The translations under genes were made by a program, and so were the position numbers. A stretch of 64,000 nucleotides of DNA from positions 86,531 to 150,530 of the forward strand of contig NZ_MJAH01000009.1 of the NCBI RefSeq assembly GCF_001746295.1, in the 5' to 3' direction. The notes under the pieces are model-generated. The model had not been told where the DNA came from and ran no database searches. It was given only the letters and a program-made list of their open reading frames with translations. This DNA is from Streptomyces sp. LUP47B (lineage in GTDB: Bacteria; Actinomycetota; Actinomycetes; Streptomycetales; Streptomycetaceae). Positions within the stretch are counted from its first letter, which is position 1. Every line of letters starts with the position of its first letter. This document shows, piece after piece, positions 1 to 9,077 of the stretch.

Positions 1-216
1 GGAGTGCGAGTCCTCGGAGGCCGAGGCGTCACCGTAGCCGTCGCCGGAGTCCCAGCCTTCGGAGCGCCCGCCCTCCGGGTCAGCTTTCTCGGGGCGCGCC
101 TCCCCGCCCCCCAGCCGCACCCCGTCGGAGTTCGCCCCCGCGGAACCCGGGCCCTCGGCCCGTTCCCCCTCGCCGCACGGCCCTCCGGCCTGCCCGTCCT
201 CCGAGTGCGTCCCCAC
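1..216 (-). CDS. Partial ORF after the FabG-like reductase, acidic Gly-rich N-terminus
   Basis: The frame opens at a GTG whose first base is the last base of the upstream reductase stop codon (TAGTG). It stays open for 72 codons to the window edge. The readable part is rich in Gly, Glu, Asp and Ser and matches no domain I know. The 1-nt overlap suggests translational coupling to the reductase. In Mycobacterium tuberculosis the equivalent FabG4 gene is followed by a MaoC-type dehydratase (HtdX), so this could be a dehydratase with a disordered N-terminus. That identity is inference; only the open frame and the overlap are seen. Confidence 0.35.
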   Translation of the reverse strand, partial: MGTHSEDGQAGGPCGEGERAEGPGSAGANSDGVRLGGGEARPEKADPEGGRSEGWDSGDGYGDASASEDSHS

Positions 217-1496
217 TACGCCCCCAACAAGCTCTGGCCGCACACCCGCACGACCTGCCCGTTCACCGCGCCGGACGCCGGATGCGCCAGCCACGCCGTC
301 GTCTCGGCCACGTCGGCCGGCAGCCCGCCCTGTCCGAGGGAGTTCATCCGCCGCCCCGCCTCCCGGATGAACAGCGGGATCGCCGCCGTCATCTTCGTCT
401 CGATGAACCCGGGAGCGACCGCGTTCACGGTGACCCCGTGCTCGGCCCGCGCCCGGGGTGCCAGGGAGCGCACAAGACCGACGACACCGGCCTTGCTCGC
501 GCCGTAGTTCGTCTGCCCGGCGTTCCCCGCGAGCCCCGCGATGGACGCGGTGGCGACGATCCGTCCGCCCCGCCGCAGCGTGCCCGCCTCCAGCAGCGCG
601 TCCGTCGTGCGCAGCACGCTCGCCAGGTTCACGTCGAGCACCGAACTCCAGCGGTCCGCGGGCATGTTGACCAGTCGCCGGTCCCGGGTGATCCCCGCGT
701 TGTGGACCAGCACGTCCAGCCCCTCGGGCAGCGCCTCGGCGATCCGAGCGCCCGCGTCCGCGGCCGTGATGTCCAGCGCGAGGGCACTGCCCCCGAGCCG
801 CGCGGCAAGGTGCTCGGCATCCGCCGACGCCCCCGGCACATCGAGTACGACCACCCGGGCCCCGTCCCTGGCCAGCGTCTCGGCGACCGCCGCGCCGATG
901 CCCCGCGCCCCGCCGGTCACCAGGGCCGTCCGGCCGGTGAGCGGGAGGGACCAGTCGACGTCGGCCTCTTGGGCCTGCCCGACCTCGATCACCTGACCGC
1001 TGACGTACGCCGACTTGGGGGAGAGCAGGAAGCGCAGCGTCGACTCGGCCGCGGACGCGTCGGTGAGCCGTACGAGGTTGACCGTTCTGCCCCGCCCGAT
1101 CTCCTTGCCCAGCGAGCGCGTGAAACCCTCCAGCGCCTGCTGGGCGGCGGCCTGGTGATGGTCGGCGGGGTCGAGGGGTGCCCCCAGGACGACGATCCGC
1201 CCGCTCTCGGCGACCGACCGCACGACCGGGTGCAGTGCCGCGTGCACCTCCGCGAGCCCCTCGACGTCCCGCACTCCGGTGGCGTCGAGGAGGACCGCGG
1301 CCGGTGTGTCCGACGGGGACGGGAACGCCGGCCCGGAGAGCTGTGACTTGGCCGCCGTGAGGTGCAGCACGCCGCCCTCGAACCCCGGGGACCCTTCCGA
1401 CCACCGCCGCAGAACCGCGGGTTGCGGAAGCCCCAGGCGGCGGGTGAGGAACCGACCCGGCGCGGTACCGGTGAAGCTCAGATAGCGGTCGGCCAT
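216..1496 (-). CDS. 3-oxoacyl-(ACP/CoA) reductase, high-molecular-weight FabG4 type
   Basis: This short-chain dehydrogenase of 426 aa is much longer than ordinary FabG (about 250 aa). The extra N-terminal part (about residues 1-180) lacks the cofactor motif. The catalytic half has TGGARGIG near residue 194, HNAG near 265, a Ser in ATASIAG and the YGASK active-site motif near 331. This two-domain layout is that of mycobacterial FabG4 (Rv0242c), an NADH-using beta-ketoacyl-CoA reductase. The divergent thiolase next door mirrors the Rv0242c/fadA2 arrangement. ATG at 1496 is chosen because GGGAG lies 6 nt upstream; the in-frame ATG at 1502 would leave no spacer. Role: reduction of 3-ketoacyl thioesters in fatty-acid or related chain metabolism. 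Confidence 0.88.
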   Translation of the reverse strand: MADRYLSFTGTAPGRFLTRRLGLPQPAVLRRWSEGSPGFEGGVLHLTAAKSQLSGPAFPSPSDTPAAVLLDATGVRDVEGLAEVHAALHPVVRSVAESGRIVVLGAPLDPADHHQAAAQQALEGFTRSLGKEIGRGRTVNLVRLTDASAAESTLRFLLSPKSAYVSGQVIEVGQAQEADVDWSLPLTGRTALVTGGARGIGAAVAETLARDGARVVVLDVPGASADAEHLAARLGGSALALDITAADAGARIAEALPEGLDVLVHNAGITRDRRLVNMPADRWSSVLDVNLASVLRTTDALLEAGTLRRGGRIVATASIAGLAGNAGQTNYGASKAGVVGLVRSLAPRARAEHGVTVNAVAPGFIETKMTAAIPLFIREAGRRMNSLGQGGLPADVAETTAWLAHPASGAVNGQVVRVCGQSLLGA

Positions 1497-1523
1497 GTCC
1501 ATCTCCCGGGTCGGTCGCAGATT

Positions 1524-1554
1524 CCTTACTCTGGAGTAAGGTTACCGTAGGTAA
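1524..1554. promoter_or_regulatory. Palindromic operator between reductase and thiolase genes
   Basis: A perfect 8-bp inverted repeat with a 2-nt centre (CCTTACTC-TG-GAGTAAGG, 1524-1541) is followed by a second, shorter one (TTACC-GTA-GGTAA, 1542-1554). Both lie in the 88-bp gap between the divergent starts, so one bound regulator could control both genes. The TTACTC..GAGTAA shape is typical of TetR-family operators. The regulator is not in the window and its identity is unknown. Confidence 0.55.
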
Positions 1555-1584
1555 GGCTATGTCCGAGGTGAGGAGCTGGTGGAA

Positions 1585-2871
1585 ATGAGCCCCCTGAAGC
1601 CGCCGGTCGCCCGGCGTGTGGCGATCGTCGCCGGTGCCCGTGTCCCCTTCGCCCGCTCGGACGGCCCGTACGCCACCGCCTCGAACCAGGACATGCTCAC
1701 CGCCGTCCTCGACGCCCTCGTCGAACGGAACGGGCTCCAGGAACCGGGCGCCGTGGGCGAGTTCGTCGCCGGTGCCGTCCTCAAGCACAGCCGCGACTTC
1801 AACCTCGCCCGCGAGACGGTCCTCGGCTCGAAACTGGACCCGCGCACCCCGGCGTACGACATCCAGCAGGCCTGTGGGACCGGTCTCCAGGCCGTCATCG
1901 CCGCCGCCAACAAGATCGCCCTGGGGCAGACGGAATCCGCGATCGCGGGCGGCGCGGACACCGCGAGCGACGCGCCCCTCGGCGTCAACGACGAGCTGCG
2001 CCGCATCCTGCTGGAGGCCCGGCGCGCGAAGTCGGCCGGGGCCCGCCTGAAGGCGCTCGCGCGCATCCGTCCCACCCACCTCGTGCCCGACATCCCCCGC
2101 AACGCCGAACCCCGCACCGGCCTGTCCATGGGCGAGCACGCGGCCGTCACCGCCCGCGCGTGGGGCGTGACCCGTCAGGCCCAGGACGAGCTGGCGGCGA
2201 CGAGTCACCAGCGGCTGGCGGCGGCGTACGAACGAGGCTTCTTCGGGGAGTTGGTGGTCCCCTTCCGAGGGCTGGCCCGCGACCAGAACCTCCGCCCCGA
2301 CTCGACGGCCGGCAAACTCGCCGCGCTCAAGCCGGTGTTCGGGCTCAAGGACCCCGACCCGACCATGACGGCCGGGAATTCGACCCCGCTGACGGACGGC
2401 GCGGCGGTCGTGCTGCTGGCGTCCCAGGAGTGGGCCGAGGAGCGCGGCCTGGAGGTGCTGGCCTACCTCACGGCGTACGAGACGGCGGCCGTGGACTTCG
2501 TGCAAGGGGATGTCGTCCAGGGGGAGGACGGTCTGCTCATGGCGCCCGCGTACGCCGTCCCCCGCATGCTGGAGCGAGCCGGTCTCGGCATGGACGACTT
2601 CGACCTGGTCGAGATCCACGAGGCCTTCGCCTCCCAGGTCCTGGCGACCCTCGCGGCCTGGGAGAAGCAGGGCCTGGCCCCGGTGGACCGGGACCGTCTC
2701 AACGTCACGGGATCCTCCCTCGCCACCGGGCATCCCTTCGCCGCCACCGGTGCCCGGATCGTCGCCACGCTCGCGAAACTGCTGGCCGAACGGGACGGCC
2801 CGGGCCGCGGCCTGATCTCGGTGTGCGCGGCGGGCGGACAGGGGGTGACGGCGATTCTGGAGCGGCCGTAA
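1585..2871 (+). CDS. Acetyl-CoA C-acyltransferase (thiolase), FadA2/FadI-like
   Basis: This 428-aa thiolase carries the acyl-accepting cysteine in QQACGTG (about residue 97), the GNSTPLTDGA segment, the EIHEAFA motif, the histidine in TGHPFAATG and the second cysteine in CAAGGQG near the C-terminus. It should cleave 3-ketoacyl-CoA to acetyl-CoA plus a shortened acyl-CoA, or run in the condensing direction. ATG 1585 has AGGAG 9 nt upstream and is preferred over GTG 1579. It is divergent from the FabG4-like reductase and shares the operator region, so the two probably act on the same 3-oxoacyl thioesters. Confidence 0.93.
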   Translation: MSPLKPPVARRVAIVAGARVPFARSDGPYATASNQDMLTAVLDALVERNGLQEPGAVGEFVAGAVLKHSRDFNLARETVLGSKLDPRTPAYDIQQACGTGLQAVIAAANKIALGQTESAIAGGADTASDAPLGVNDELRRILLEARRAKSAGARLKALARIRPTHLVPDIPRNAEPRTGLSMGEHAAVTARAWGVTRQAQDELAATSHQRLAAAYERGFFGELVVPFRGLARDQNLRPDSTAGKLAALKPVFGLKDPDPTMTAGNSTPLTDGAAVVLLASQEWAEERGLEVLAYLTAYETAAVDFVQGDVVQGEDGLLMAPAYAVPRMLERAGLGMDDFDLVEIHEAFASQVLATLAAWEKQGLAPVDRDRLNVTGSSLATGHPFAATGARIVATLAKLLAERDGPGRGLISVCAAGGQGVTAILERP

Positions 2872-2968
2872 GCGTCGATAGCTGACGAAGTCTCACTTTG
2901 CGGTCGAGGTTGCACAGTCCCGGCTCCGGACCATCAACGAACCCGCACAGACCCCCCACTTGAGGCAC

Positions 2969-2986
2969 TTAGGATCACCGTCCTAA
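2969..2986. promoter_or_regulatory. Inverted repeat upstream of the acyl-CoA synthetase
   Basis: TTAGG-N8-CCTAA lies about 105 bp before the synthetase start in a 221-bp non-coding gap. The arms are only 5 bp, so a regulatory role is a weak suggestion. Confidence 0.25.
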
Positions 2987-3092
2987 CCCCAGGTAACCCT
3001 TCCAGGCGCACTCGCGGGTGAACGCCCCGGTACGTCCCCTGCGTACCTCATGCAGCGGAACGCTACCGAGCTGCACGTCCCAGGAGCTGACC

Positions 3093-5009
3093 ATGTCCCT
3101 CTCGTACGTGTCCGGTCACGACTACGACGGCGCACCCGTGCTCGTCGAACCCGAGATCGTGCGGCTGGACGGCGAGGTCCGCGAGGTGTCGGTGCCGCCG
3201 CTGGCCCCGCCGCGGACGTATGGCTCGCTCGCCGACCTGCCCTTCGACAACGCCGAGGCGGCGCCGGAGCAGCGGGTGATGAGCCGCCGTACGCAGGACG
3301 GCCGCTGGGTCGATCTGACGGCGACGGAGTTCGCTGCGCAGGTGCTGGCCGTGGCGAAGGGCCTGATCTCGGAGGGCCTGATGCCGGGCGACCGGGTCGC
3401 GATCATGGCCCGCACGACGTACGAGTGGACGCTCCTCGACTTCGCCGCGTGGGCCGCGGGCCTGGTGACGGTCCCCATCTACCCCACGTCCTCCGTCTTC
3501 CAGACCCGTTTCATCCTCCAGGACTCCGGCGCGGTCGCCCTGGTGACGGAGACGGCCGGCCAGGCCGCGGCCCTCGGTCCCGAGCTCAGCCGCCTGCCCG
3601 ATCTCCGGCACATGTGGATCATGGAGAAGGGGCATGTGGAGCGTCTGGGGGAACTCGGCCAGGCCGTCCCCGACCAGGAGATCGGCGTACGGCGCGGCAT
3701 GCTGGGCCCGGGCACGGTCGCCACCGTCGTCTACACCTCCGGCACCACCGGCCGCCCCAAGGGCTGTGTGCTCAGCCACGGCAACTTCCTCGCCGAGGTC
3801 GACAACGCGATCGAACTCCTCTACCCGGTCTTCAAGTCGAAGTCGGACGAGGCGGACCTGGCGACCCTCCTCTTCCTGCCCATCTCGCACGTCTTCGGCC
3901 GCATGGTGGCCATCGCCTGCGTCCGCGCCCGCGTCCGCCTCGGCCACGCGCCGAGTCTCCAGGCCGAGGACCTGCTGGCCGACCTGAGCAGCTTCAAGCC
4001 GACCTTCCTCCTCGTGATCCCCTACATGCTGGAGAAGGTCTTCAACAACGCCCGCGCCAAGGCGGAGAGCGGCGGCCGGGTGACGGTCTTCGACCGCGCG
4101 ACCAACGTCGCCGTCCGCTACGGCGAGGCGATGGAGACCCGCCACGCGGGCACCGGCTCAGGGCCGGGCGCGGGCCTCAGAACGGCCCGCACCTTCTACG
4201 ACCCGCTCGTGTACCGCCGTATCCGCAACGCCATGGGCGGCAGGATCCGGCACATCATCTCCGGCGGCTCGCCGCTCGGCCGCCGTCTCGCCGCGTTCTA
4301 CGCGGGCGCCGGCATGGAGATCTACGAGGGCTACGGCCTGACGGAGTCGACGGGGGCCGCGACCTGCACCCCGCCCCTCAAGCCCCGCCTGGGCACGGTC
4401 GGCTGGCCCATCCCGGGCACCCGGGTCCGTATCGCGGCCGACGGCGAGATCCTGCTGAGCGGTGGTCAGGTGTTCCGGGGTTACTGGGACCCGTACGGCG
4501 ACGGGGTGGCCCCCGCCTCGGCCGACGGCTGGTTCCCGACCGGCGACATCGGAAAGCTGGACGACGAGGGCTATCTGACGATCACGGGCCGCAAGAAGGA
4601 GATCCTGATCACGGCCGGGGGCAAGAACGTCGCCCCGGCCCCGCTGGAGAACTGGCTCCGCTCGCACCCCCTGATCTCGCAGTGCATGGTCCTCGGTGAC
4701 CGCCGCCCCTACATCTCGGCCCTGATCAGCCTGGACATGGACGGCGTCAACCACTGGCGCCAGATGAACGGCAAGCACCCTGTTCCCGCCGAACTCCTCA
4801 CCAATGACGAGGAGTTGAGGCAGGTCCTGCAACGCGCGGTGGACGAGGCGAACAAGATGGTCTCCCGCCCCGAGTCCATCCGCCGCTTCACCGTCCTGCC
4901 CACCGACTTCACCGAGGCGGCCGGCCATCTGACCCCGTCGATGAAACTGCGCCGGGAAGCGGTCATGCGGGACTTCGCGGAGGAGATCGAGGGGCTGTAC
5001 GCGCGCTGA
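3093..5009 (+). CDS. Long-chain fatty-acid--CoA ligase (AMP-forming), FadD15-like
   Basis: This 638-aa adenylate-forming enzyme activates a fatty acid with ATP and CoA. It shows the P-loop-like core YTSGTTGRPKG (about residue 216), the LPISHVFGRM segment, GYGLTESTGA, the TGDIG/D motif and a C-terminal GRKKEILITAGGKNVAP segment with the lysine-bearing hinge. Length and motif order fit the FACS group of long-chain ligases. ATG 3093 is preceded by AGGAG at 3082-3086; the upstream in-frame start lacks such a site and would add a non-homologous leader. It lies alone on the plus strand after the thiolase, consistent with a role in fatty-acid degradation or lipid remodelling. Confidence 0.93.
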   Translation: MSLSYVSGHDYDGAPVLVEPEIVRLDGEVREVSVPPLAPPRTYGSLADLPFDNAEAAPEQRVMSRRTQDGRWVDLTATEFAAQVLAVAKGLISEGLMPGDRVAIMARTTYEWTLLDFAAWAAGLVTVPIYPTSSVFQTRFILQDSGAVALVTETAGQAAALGPELSRLPDLRHMWIMEKGHVERLGELGQAVPDQEIGVRRGMLGPGTVATVVYTSGTTGRPKGCVLSHGNFLAEVDNAIELLYPVFKSKSDEADLATLLFLPISHVFGRMVAIACVRARVRLGHAPSLQAEDLLADLSSFKPTFLLVIPYMLEKVFNNARAKAESGGRVTVFDRATNVAVRYGEAMETRHAGTGSGPGAGLRTARTFYDPLVYRRIRNAMGGRIRHIISGGSPLGRRLAAFYAGAGMEIYEGYGLTESTGAATCTPPLKPRLGTVGWPIPGTRVRIAADGEILLSGGQVFRGYWDPYGDGVAPASADGWFPTGDIGKLDDEGYLTITGRKKEILITAGGKNVAPAPLENWLRSHPLISQCMVLGDRRPYISALISLDMDGVNHWRQMNGKHPVPAELLTNDEELRQVLQRAVDEANKMVSRPESIRRFTVLPTDFTEAAGHLTPSMKLRREAVMRDFAEEIEGLYAR

Positions 5010-5079
5010 GCGCCGCGGTCGGTGGAGACCTGATGAAGACGTTTGCGGTTCGCTGCAAGTGTGACCTAGGTTTGGTGTA

Positions 5080-5092
5080 CGAAACGGTTTCG
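5080..5092. promoter_or_regulatory. Perfect 13-bp palindrome before the MFS gene
   Basis: CGAAAC-G-GTTTCG is a perfect palindrome about 50 bp upstream of the exporter start. It is a plausible operator for a TetR- or LacI-type repressor; no adjacent regulator gene is present. Confidence 0.4.
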
Positions 5093-5141
5093 GACCGATG
5101 TGGTGTCCGAGCAATCCGAGCCCCATGAGGGGAGCACCATC

Positions 5142-7427
5142 GTGGAAGCCATTCCGGCAGCCACCGCCCAGGTCGTGCCGTCCGGTCAGTCCCAGGCCCC
5201 GTCGAAACACCGATGGTGGGCGCTGGCCGTGATCGGTCTCGCCCAGCTCATGGTCGTGCTCGACGCCACGATCGTGAACATCGCGCTGCCGTCCGCGCAG
5301 CAGGACCTGGGCTTCGACAACAACGGCCGGCAGTGGATCGTCACCGCCTACTCCCTCGCCTTCGGAAGCCTGCTGCTGCTCGGCGGCCGCCTCGCCGACC
5401 TCTTCGGCCGCAAGACGACCTTCATCATCGGCATCGTCGGCTTCGCCGCCGCCTCCGCGGTCGGCGGCGCGGCGAACGGCTTCACCATGCTGGTCGTCGC
5501 GCGCGCGGTGCAGGGCCTGTTCGGCGCCCTGCTCGCCCCGGCGGCCCTCTCCCTGCTGACGACGACCTTCACCGAACCCAAGGAACGCGCCAGGGCGTTC
5601 GGCATCTTCGGAGCCATCGCCGGTTCCGGCGCCGCGGTCGGCCTGGTCCTCGGCGGTCTGCTCACCGAGTACCTGAACTGGCGCTGGACGCTCTACGTCA
5701 ACGACGTCATCGCGGTGCTCGCGCTGGTCGGCGCGGTCGTCTTCATCGGCCGCTCCGTCCCGGCCGAACGGCCCCGCCTTGACATCCCCGGCGTGGTCCT
5801 GGTCTCCGGTGGCCTGTTCGGTGTCGTCTACGGCTTCGCCAACGCGGAGACGCACGACTGGGACAACTGGATGACCTGGGGCTTCCTCGCCGCGGGCGGC
5901 GTCCTGCTGGTGGCGTTCTTCCTCTGGCAGGCGCGGGCGAAGCACCCCGTGCTGCCGCTGCGGGTCCTCGCCGACCGCGACCGCGCCGCCGCCCTGTCGA
6001 CCATCCTCATCTCGTCCGCCGGGATGTTCGGCGTCTTCCTCTTCCTCACCTACTACCTCCAGTCGACGCTGGGCTACTCGCCGGTCAAGAACGGCGTGGC
6101 CTTCCTGCCGATGGTGGGCGCGCTGATGGTGATGGCGCAGCTCTCCACCAACTGGCTGGTCCCGAAGATCGGCCCCAAGATCGTCGTACCCCTCGGCATG
6201 CTGGTGGCCGCGGGCGGAATGGTCTGGCTGACGCGCCTCGGCCTCGACAGCAGCTACGCCTCCCACGTGCTGCCGCCGCTTCTGCTGCTCGGCGCCGGGC
6301 TCGGCATGTCGATGCCCGCGGCGATGAGCTACGCCACCCTCGGGGTGCAGGCGAACGACCAGGGCGTGGCCTCGGCGGCCCTCAACACCACCCAGCAGGT
6401 GGGCGGTTCGATCAGTACCGCGCTGCTGAACACCCTGGCCGCCACCGCCGCCACGAACTACGCCAAGGACCACCTGTCCGACCCGCTGGTCAAGGCGAAC
6501 GCGGCGCTGCACAGCTACGAGGTCGCCTACTGGTGGTCGGCGGGCTTCTTCGCCGTCGGCGTGATCATCACGGCACTGCTGTTCCGCGCGAAGAGGCGGG
6601 AGACCGCCCCCGCGGAGCAGGTCGAGGCACCGGCCCCCGCCCCCACGGTTACCGCTCCCCCCATGGACGCGGCGGCTCCCGTCGTCCGCGGACAGGTGCG
6701 CAACGGCACGGGCGCCCCCGTCCCCCGCACCGCGATCACCCTGCTCGACGGCTCCGGCCGCCAGCTGGCCCGCGCCACCTCCGGCGAGGACGGCACGTAC
6801 GCCCTCGACACCGCCGAGCGCGGCAGCCTCGTCCTCATCGGCTCGGCCCCCGGCCACCAGCCGCACGTCGTCACCCTGAGCGTGAACGGCGCGCCCGTCT
6901 CCCACGACCTCGTGATCCTGCCCAGCCCCGGTGGCCTGACCGGTACGGTGCGCGGCGGGGACGGCGAGCCCCTCCCCGCCGCGCTGGTGGTGGCCACCGA
7001 CCAGCACGGTGACGTGACGGCCTCCGCCACCGCCGGGACGGACGGCGGCTACCGGCTCGGCGACCTGCTGCCCGGCGACTACACGCTGAGCGTCAGCGCG
7101 CCCGGCCACCGCCCGGTGGCCGTGCCCGCCACCGTCTCCGCCGAGACCGCCCGCCTCGACATCGAGCTGACCACCGCGGCGACCCTGCGGGGCACGGTCC
7201 ACACCCCGGACGGACGCGCCCTGGACGACGCCCGCGTCACCCTCATCGACGCCGCCGGCAACGTCGTCGGAACCCGCACCACGAGCGTCGACGGCGGCTA
7301 CGCCTTCACCGACCTCGCCAGCGAGCAGTACACGGTGATCGCCAGCGGATACCCGCCGGTGGCCACGCAGGTCACCGTGAACGGCAGCGAGGAGGTCGAC
7401 GTGCTGCTGGGACACAAGGAGGCGTAG
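5142..7427 (+). CDS. DHA2-type MFS exporter with three C-terminal carboxypeptidase-regulatory-like domains
   Basis: Residues about 25-485 form a 14-helix drug:H+ antiporter of the EmrB/QacA type. The DHA2 signature LDATIVNIALPSAQ is in helix 1, followed by motif A (GRLADLFGRK) and the motif C region with GSGAAVG. After a Pro/Ala linker come three about 75-residue beta-sandwich repeats (starts near 520, 605 and 690), each with a G-x-V-x-N/D-G-x-x-L/V-P-x-A..T..DG.Y pattern like CarboxypepD_reg/CnaB modules. Total length is 761 aa against about 480-520 for a plain DHA2 protein. GTG 5142 has GGGGAG 7 nt upstream. The extra domains would lie at one membrane face and may bind a partner or ligand; that is inference. 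Substrate unknown. Confidence 0.88.
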   Translation: MEAIPAATAQVVPSGQSQAPSKHRWWALAVIGLAQLMVVLDATIVNIALPSAQQDLGFDNNGRQWIVTAYSLAFGSLLLLGGRLADLFGRKTTFIIGIVGFAAASAVGGAANGFTMLVVARAVQGLFGALLAPAALSLLTTTFTEPKERARAFGIFGAIAGSGAAVGLVLGGLLTEYLNWRWTLYVNDVIAVLALVGAVVFIGRSVPAERPRLDIPGVVLVSGGLFGVVYGFANAETHDWDNWMTWGFLAAGGVLLVAFFLWQARAKHPVLPLRVLADRDRAAALSTILISSAGMFGVFLFLTYYLQSTLGYSPVKNGVAFLPMVGALMVMAQLSTNWLVPKIGPKIVVPLGMLVAAGGMVWLTRLGLDSSYASHVLPPLLLLGAGLGMSMPAAMSYATLGVQANDQGVASAALNTTQQVGGSISTALLNTLAATAATNYAKDHLSDPLVKANAALHSYEVAYWWSAGFFAVGVIITALLFRAKRRETAPAEQVEAPAPAPTVTAPPMDAAAPVVRGQVRNGTGAPVPRTAITLLDGSGRQLARATSGEDGTYALDTAERGSLVLIGSAPGHQPHVVTLSVNGAPVSHDLVILPSPGGLTGTVRGGDGEPLPAALVVATDQHGDVTASATAGTDGGYRLGDLLPGDYTLSVSAPGHRPVAVPATVSAETARLDIELTTAATLRGTVHTPDGRALDDARVTLIDAAGNVVGTRTTSVDGGYAFTDLASEQYTVIASGYPPVATQVTVNGSEEVDVLLGHKEA

Positions 7428-7443
7428 GGCCCGCCGGTCCGCG

Positions 7444-9036
7444 TCAGCGGAGGACGTCCTTCGTCAGCACCCCCTGCTCGGTCGCGAGCGTGTGGTCGTA
7501 GTGCCGGCCGGGCCCGCTCAGCCGGTACCGCTCGCTCGTCGTGGCCACCGCGTGCCGGTCCTCGCGGGCCACGCCGAGCGTGAAGGTGGCGTCGCCGTGG
7601 TAGCTGTCGTCGACCCGGGTGGCGCCGAGGTGGGCCCGGTCGGCGAGGGACATGACGACCCGCAGACGGTTCGCGCTGTCGATGGTGGCGCGGCCGTCGA
7701 GGGTGTACGTGCGGTCGGTGCGGTTCAAGTGGCCGTTGGTCGTGACGAGTTGGTGATCGGTCCAGGTGCCGGTCTGGTTGTCCGTGTTCTCGTCGGGCGT
7801 CCACTGGTGGTCGATCGCCGTGGTCAGGGTCCGCTCGACGGTCGTGGTGACCCGGCCGTGTGAGGTGTTCAGATACCCGGTGACCTTGAGCCGGTCCTTG
7901 CCGTCGGTGACCAGGTGTCGCATCGAGCCGTCGGTGAAGGTGTTGCCGACGGCCGGACTGGTTTTCTCGTACGACGTGACGGCCCCCGTCACCACCGACT
8001 TGTGGGCGTCCTGCCACACCAGGACATTGGTCGGCGCGCTCCACCCGGTCTGCCCGGCCGGCACTCCGACCACCTCGACGTCCACGGTGTGCGCCTTGCC
8101 GTCGTTGAGGAGGCCCGCGAAGGGGGTCAGGTCGAAGGTCAGCGGACGTACGTCGAAGGCGGTCGGGGACGGAATCACCGACCACAGATAGGGCGACCAG
8201 CCGCCGGTCCACACGTTCGGATACGGCGACGCGATCCCGGCGACCTTCCCGTCCACGCTCACCTGTACCTCGCGGTACGGCCCGTCGTCCCCGCCCTGGC
8301 AGGAGTACGACGCCTTCGGGGTCGTGGCCGAGTACCAGAACTCCTCGCAGCCGCCGCCCGACCCGGTGGCGTACACCTCGGCGAGGATGCGCTCGGAGTT
8401 GCGGGGGACGGTGAGGGAGGCGCCGGTGGTGACGCTGTCGCCGTCGCTGAGGGGGATGACCTGGTCGGGAGCGTCCGTGCCGCCCCCGGGGCCGGGAGCG
8501 TAGAAGGTGAGCGTCACCTCGACGTCGAGGATGCCCGTGTAGGTGTCGTTGACAACGTTGCCGATGAGCATGTCGACGGACTGCGCGCTGCTCAGCGTCT
8601 TCTCGTACTCGGTGACGTCCTTCTGGACGGACCAGTTGATCCCGTCCTGTGAGGGCTCGGGCGTCGACGTCCGGAAGACCTGCACCCCGCCGATGTCCAG
8701 ATACCCCAGGCGGTCGTACTGCCGCCCCTTCACGTTCCCGTCCATCCGCAGCACGACCTTCGACCACTGCCCCGGGGTTCCGCAGCCGGTCGGCGGTGTG
8801 TACGTCCCCGTGTACGGCGTGAAGTCCTTGAACCGCGCTTCGGCGACCGTGACTTCGCAGGCCTTGGTGTGCGGGGTGCTGATCGGCGGGGCGGCGGTGA
8901 CGGGGTCGTGGTAGTCGGTGCCGAACTCGACGGGGACCGTGGTGGCGGACGCCGTGCCCGCCGCGAGGGCCAGTGAGGCGAGCGCGGCGGCGAGGGCGGT
9001 GGCGGCCCGGCGCAGGGAAGGGTGAGGTCGTCTCAT
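7444..9036 (-). CDS. Secreted peptide-N4-asparagine amidase (PNGase A) family protein
   Basis: The 530-aa product starts with a clear Sec signal peptide: MRRPHPSLRR, an Ala/Leu core, then a cut after about residue 31 (TASA). The mature part begins VPVEFGTDYHDPV and carries the ISTPHTKACEV and GQWSKVVLRMDG segments and the GYLDIGGVQVFRTSTPEP motif of the PNGase A family. That family removes N-glycans from asparagine of glycopeptides. Two related beta-sandwich halves are expected. In a saprophyte it would deglycosylate plant or fungal proteins. No strong ribosome site precedes ATG 9036; it was chosen because it gives a perfect signal peptide. It is monocistronic as far as can be seen. Confidence 0.82.
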   Translation of the reverse strand: MRRPHPSLRRAATALAAALASLALAAGTASATTVPVEFGTDYHDPVTAAPPISTPHTKACEVTVAEARFKDFTPYTGTYTPPTGCGTPGQWSKVVLRMDGNVKGRQYDRLGYLDIGGVQVFRTSTPEPSQDGINWSVQKDVTEYEKTLSSAQSVDMLIGNVVNDTYTGILDVEVTLTFYAPGPGGGTDAPDQVIPLSDGDSVTTGASLTVPRNSERILAEVYATGSGGGCEEFWYSATTPKASYSCQGGDDGPYREVQVSVDGKVAGIASPYPNVWTGGWSPYLWSVIPSPTAFDVRPLTFDLTPFAGLLNDGKAHTVDVEVVGVPAGQTGWSAPTNVLVWQDAHKSVVTGAVTSYEKTSPAVGNTFTDGSMRHLVTDGKDRLKVTGYLNTSHGRVTTTVERTLTTAIDHQWTPDENTDNQTGTWTDHQLVTTNGHLNRTDRTYTLDGRATIDSANRLRVVMSLADRAHLGATRVDDSYHGDATFTLGVAREDRHAVATTSERYRLSGPGRHYDHTLATEQGVLTKDVLR

Positions 9037-9077
9037 GCGCCGCAGTGAACCTGTGTACCCCTCCGGTGACCAGAGGG

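Noticed and set aside
4158-7415. Very long open frame on the minus strand opposite the acyl-CoA synthetase and MFS genes
   Set aside because: It is the antisense shadow of high-GC genes; its translation is low-complexity Gly/Arg/Glu/His and has no domain, whereas the plus strand encodes two well-matched families.
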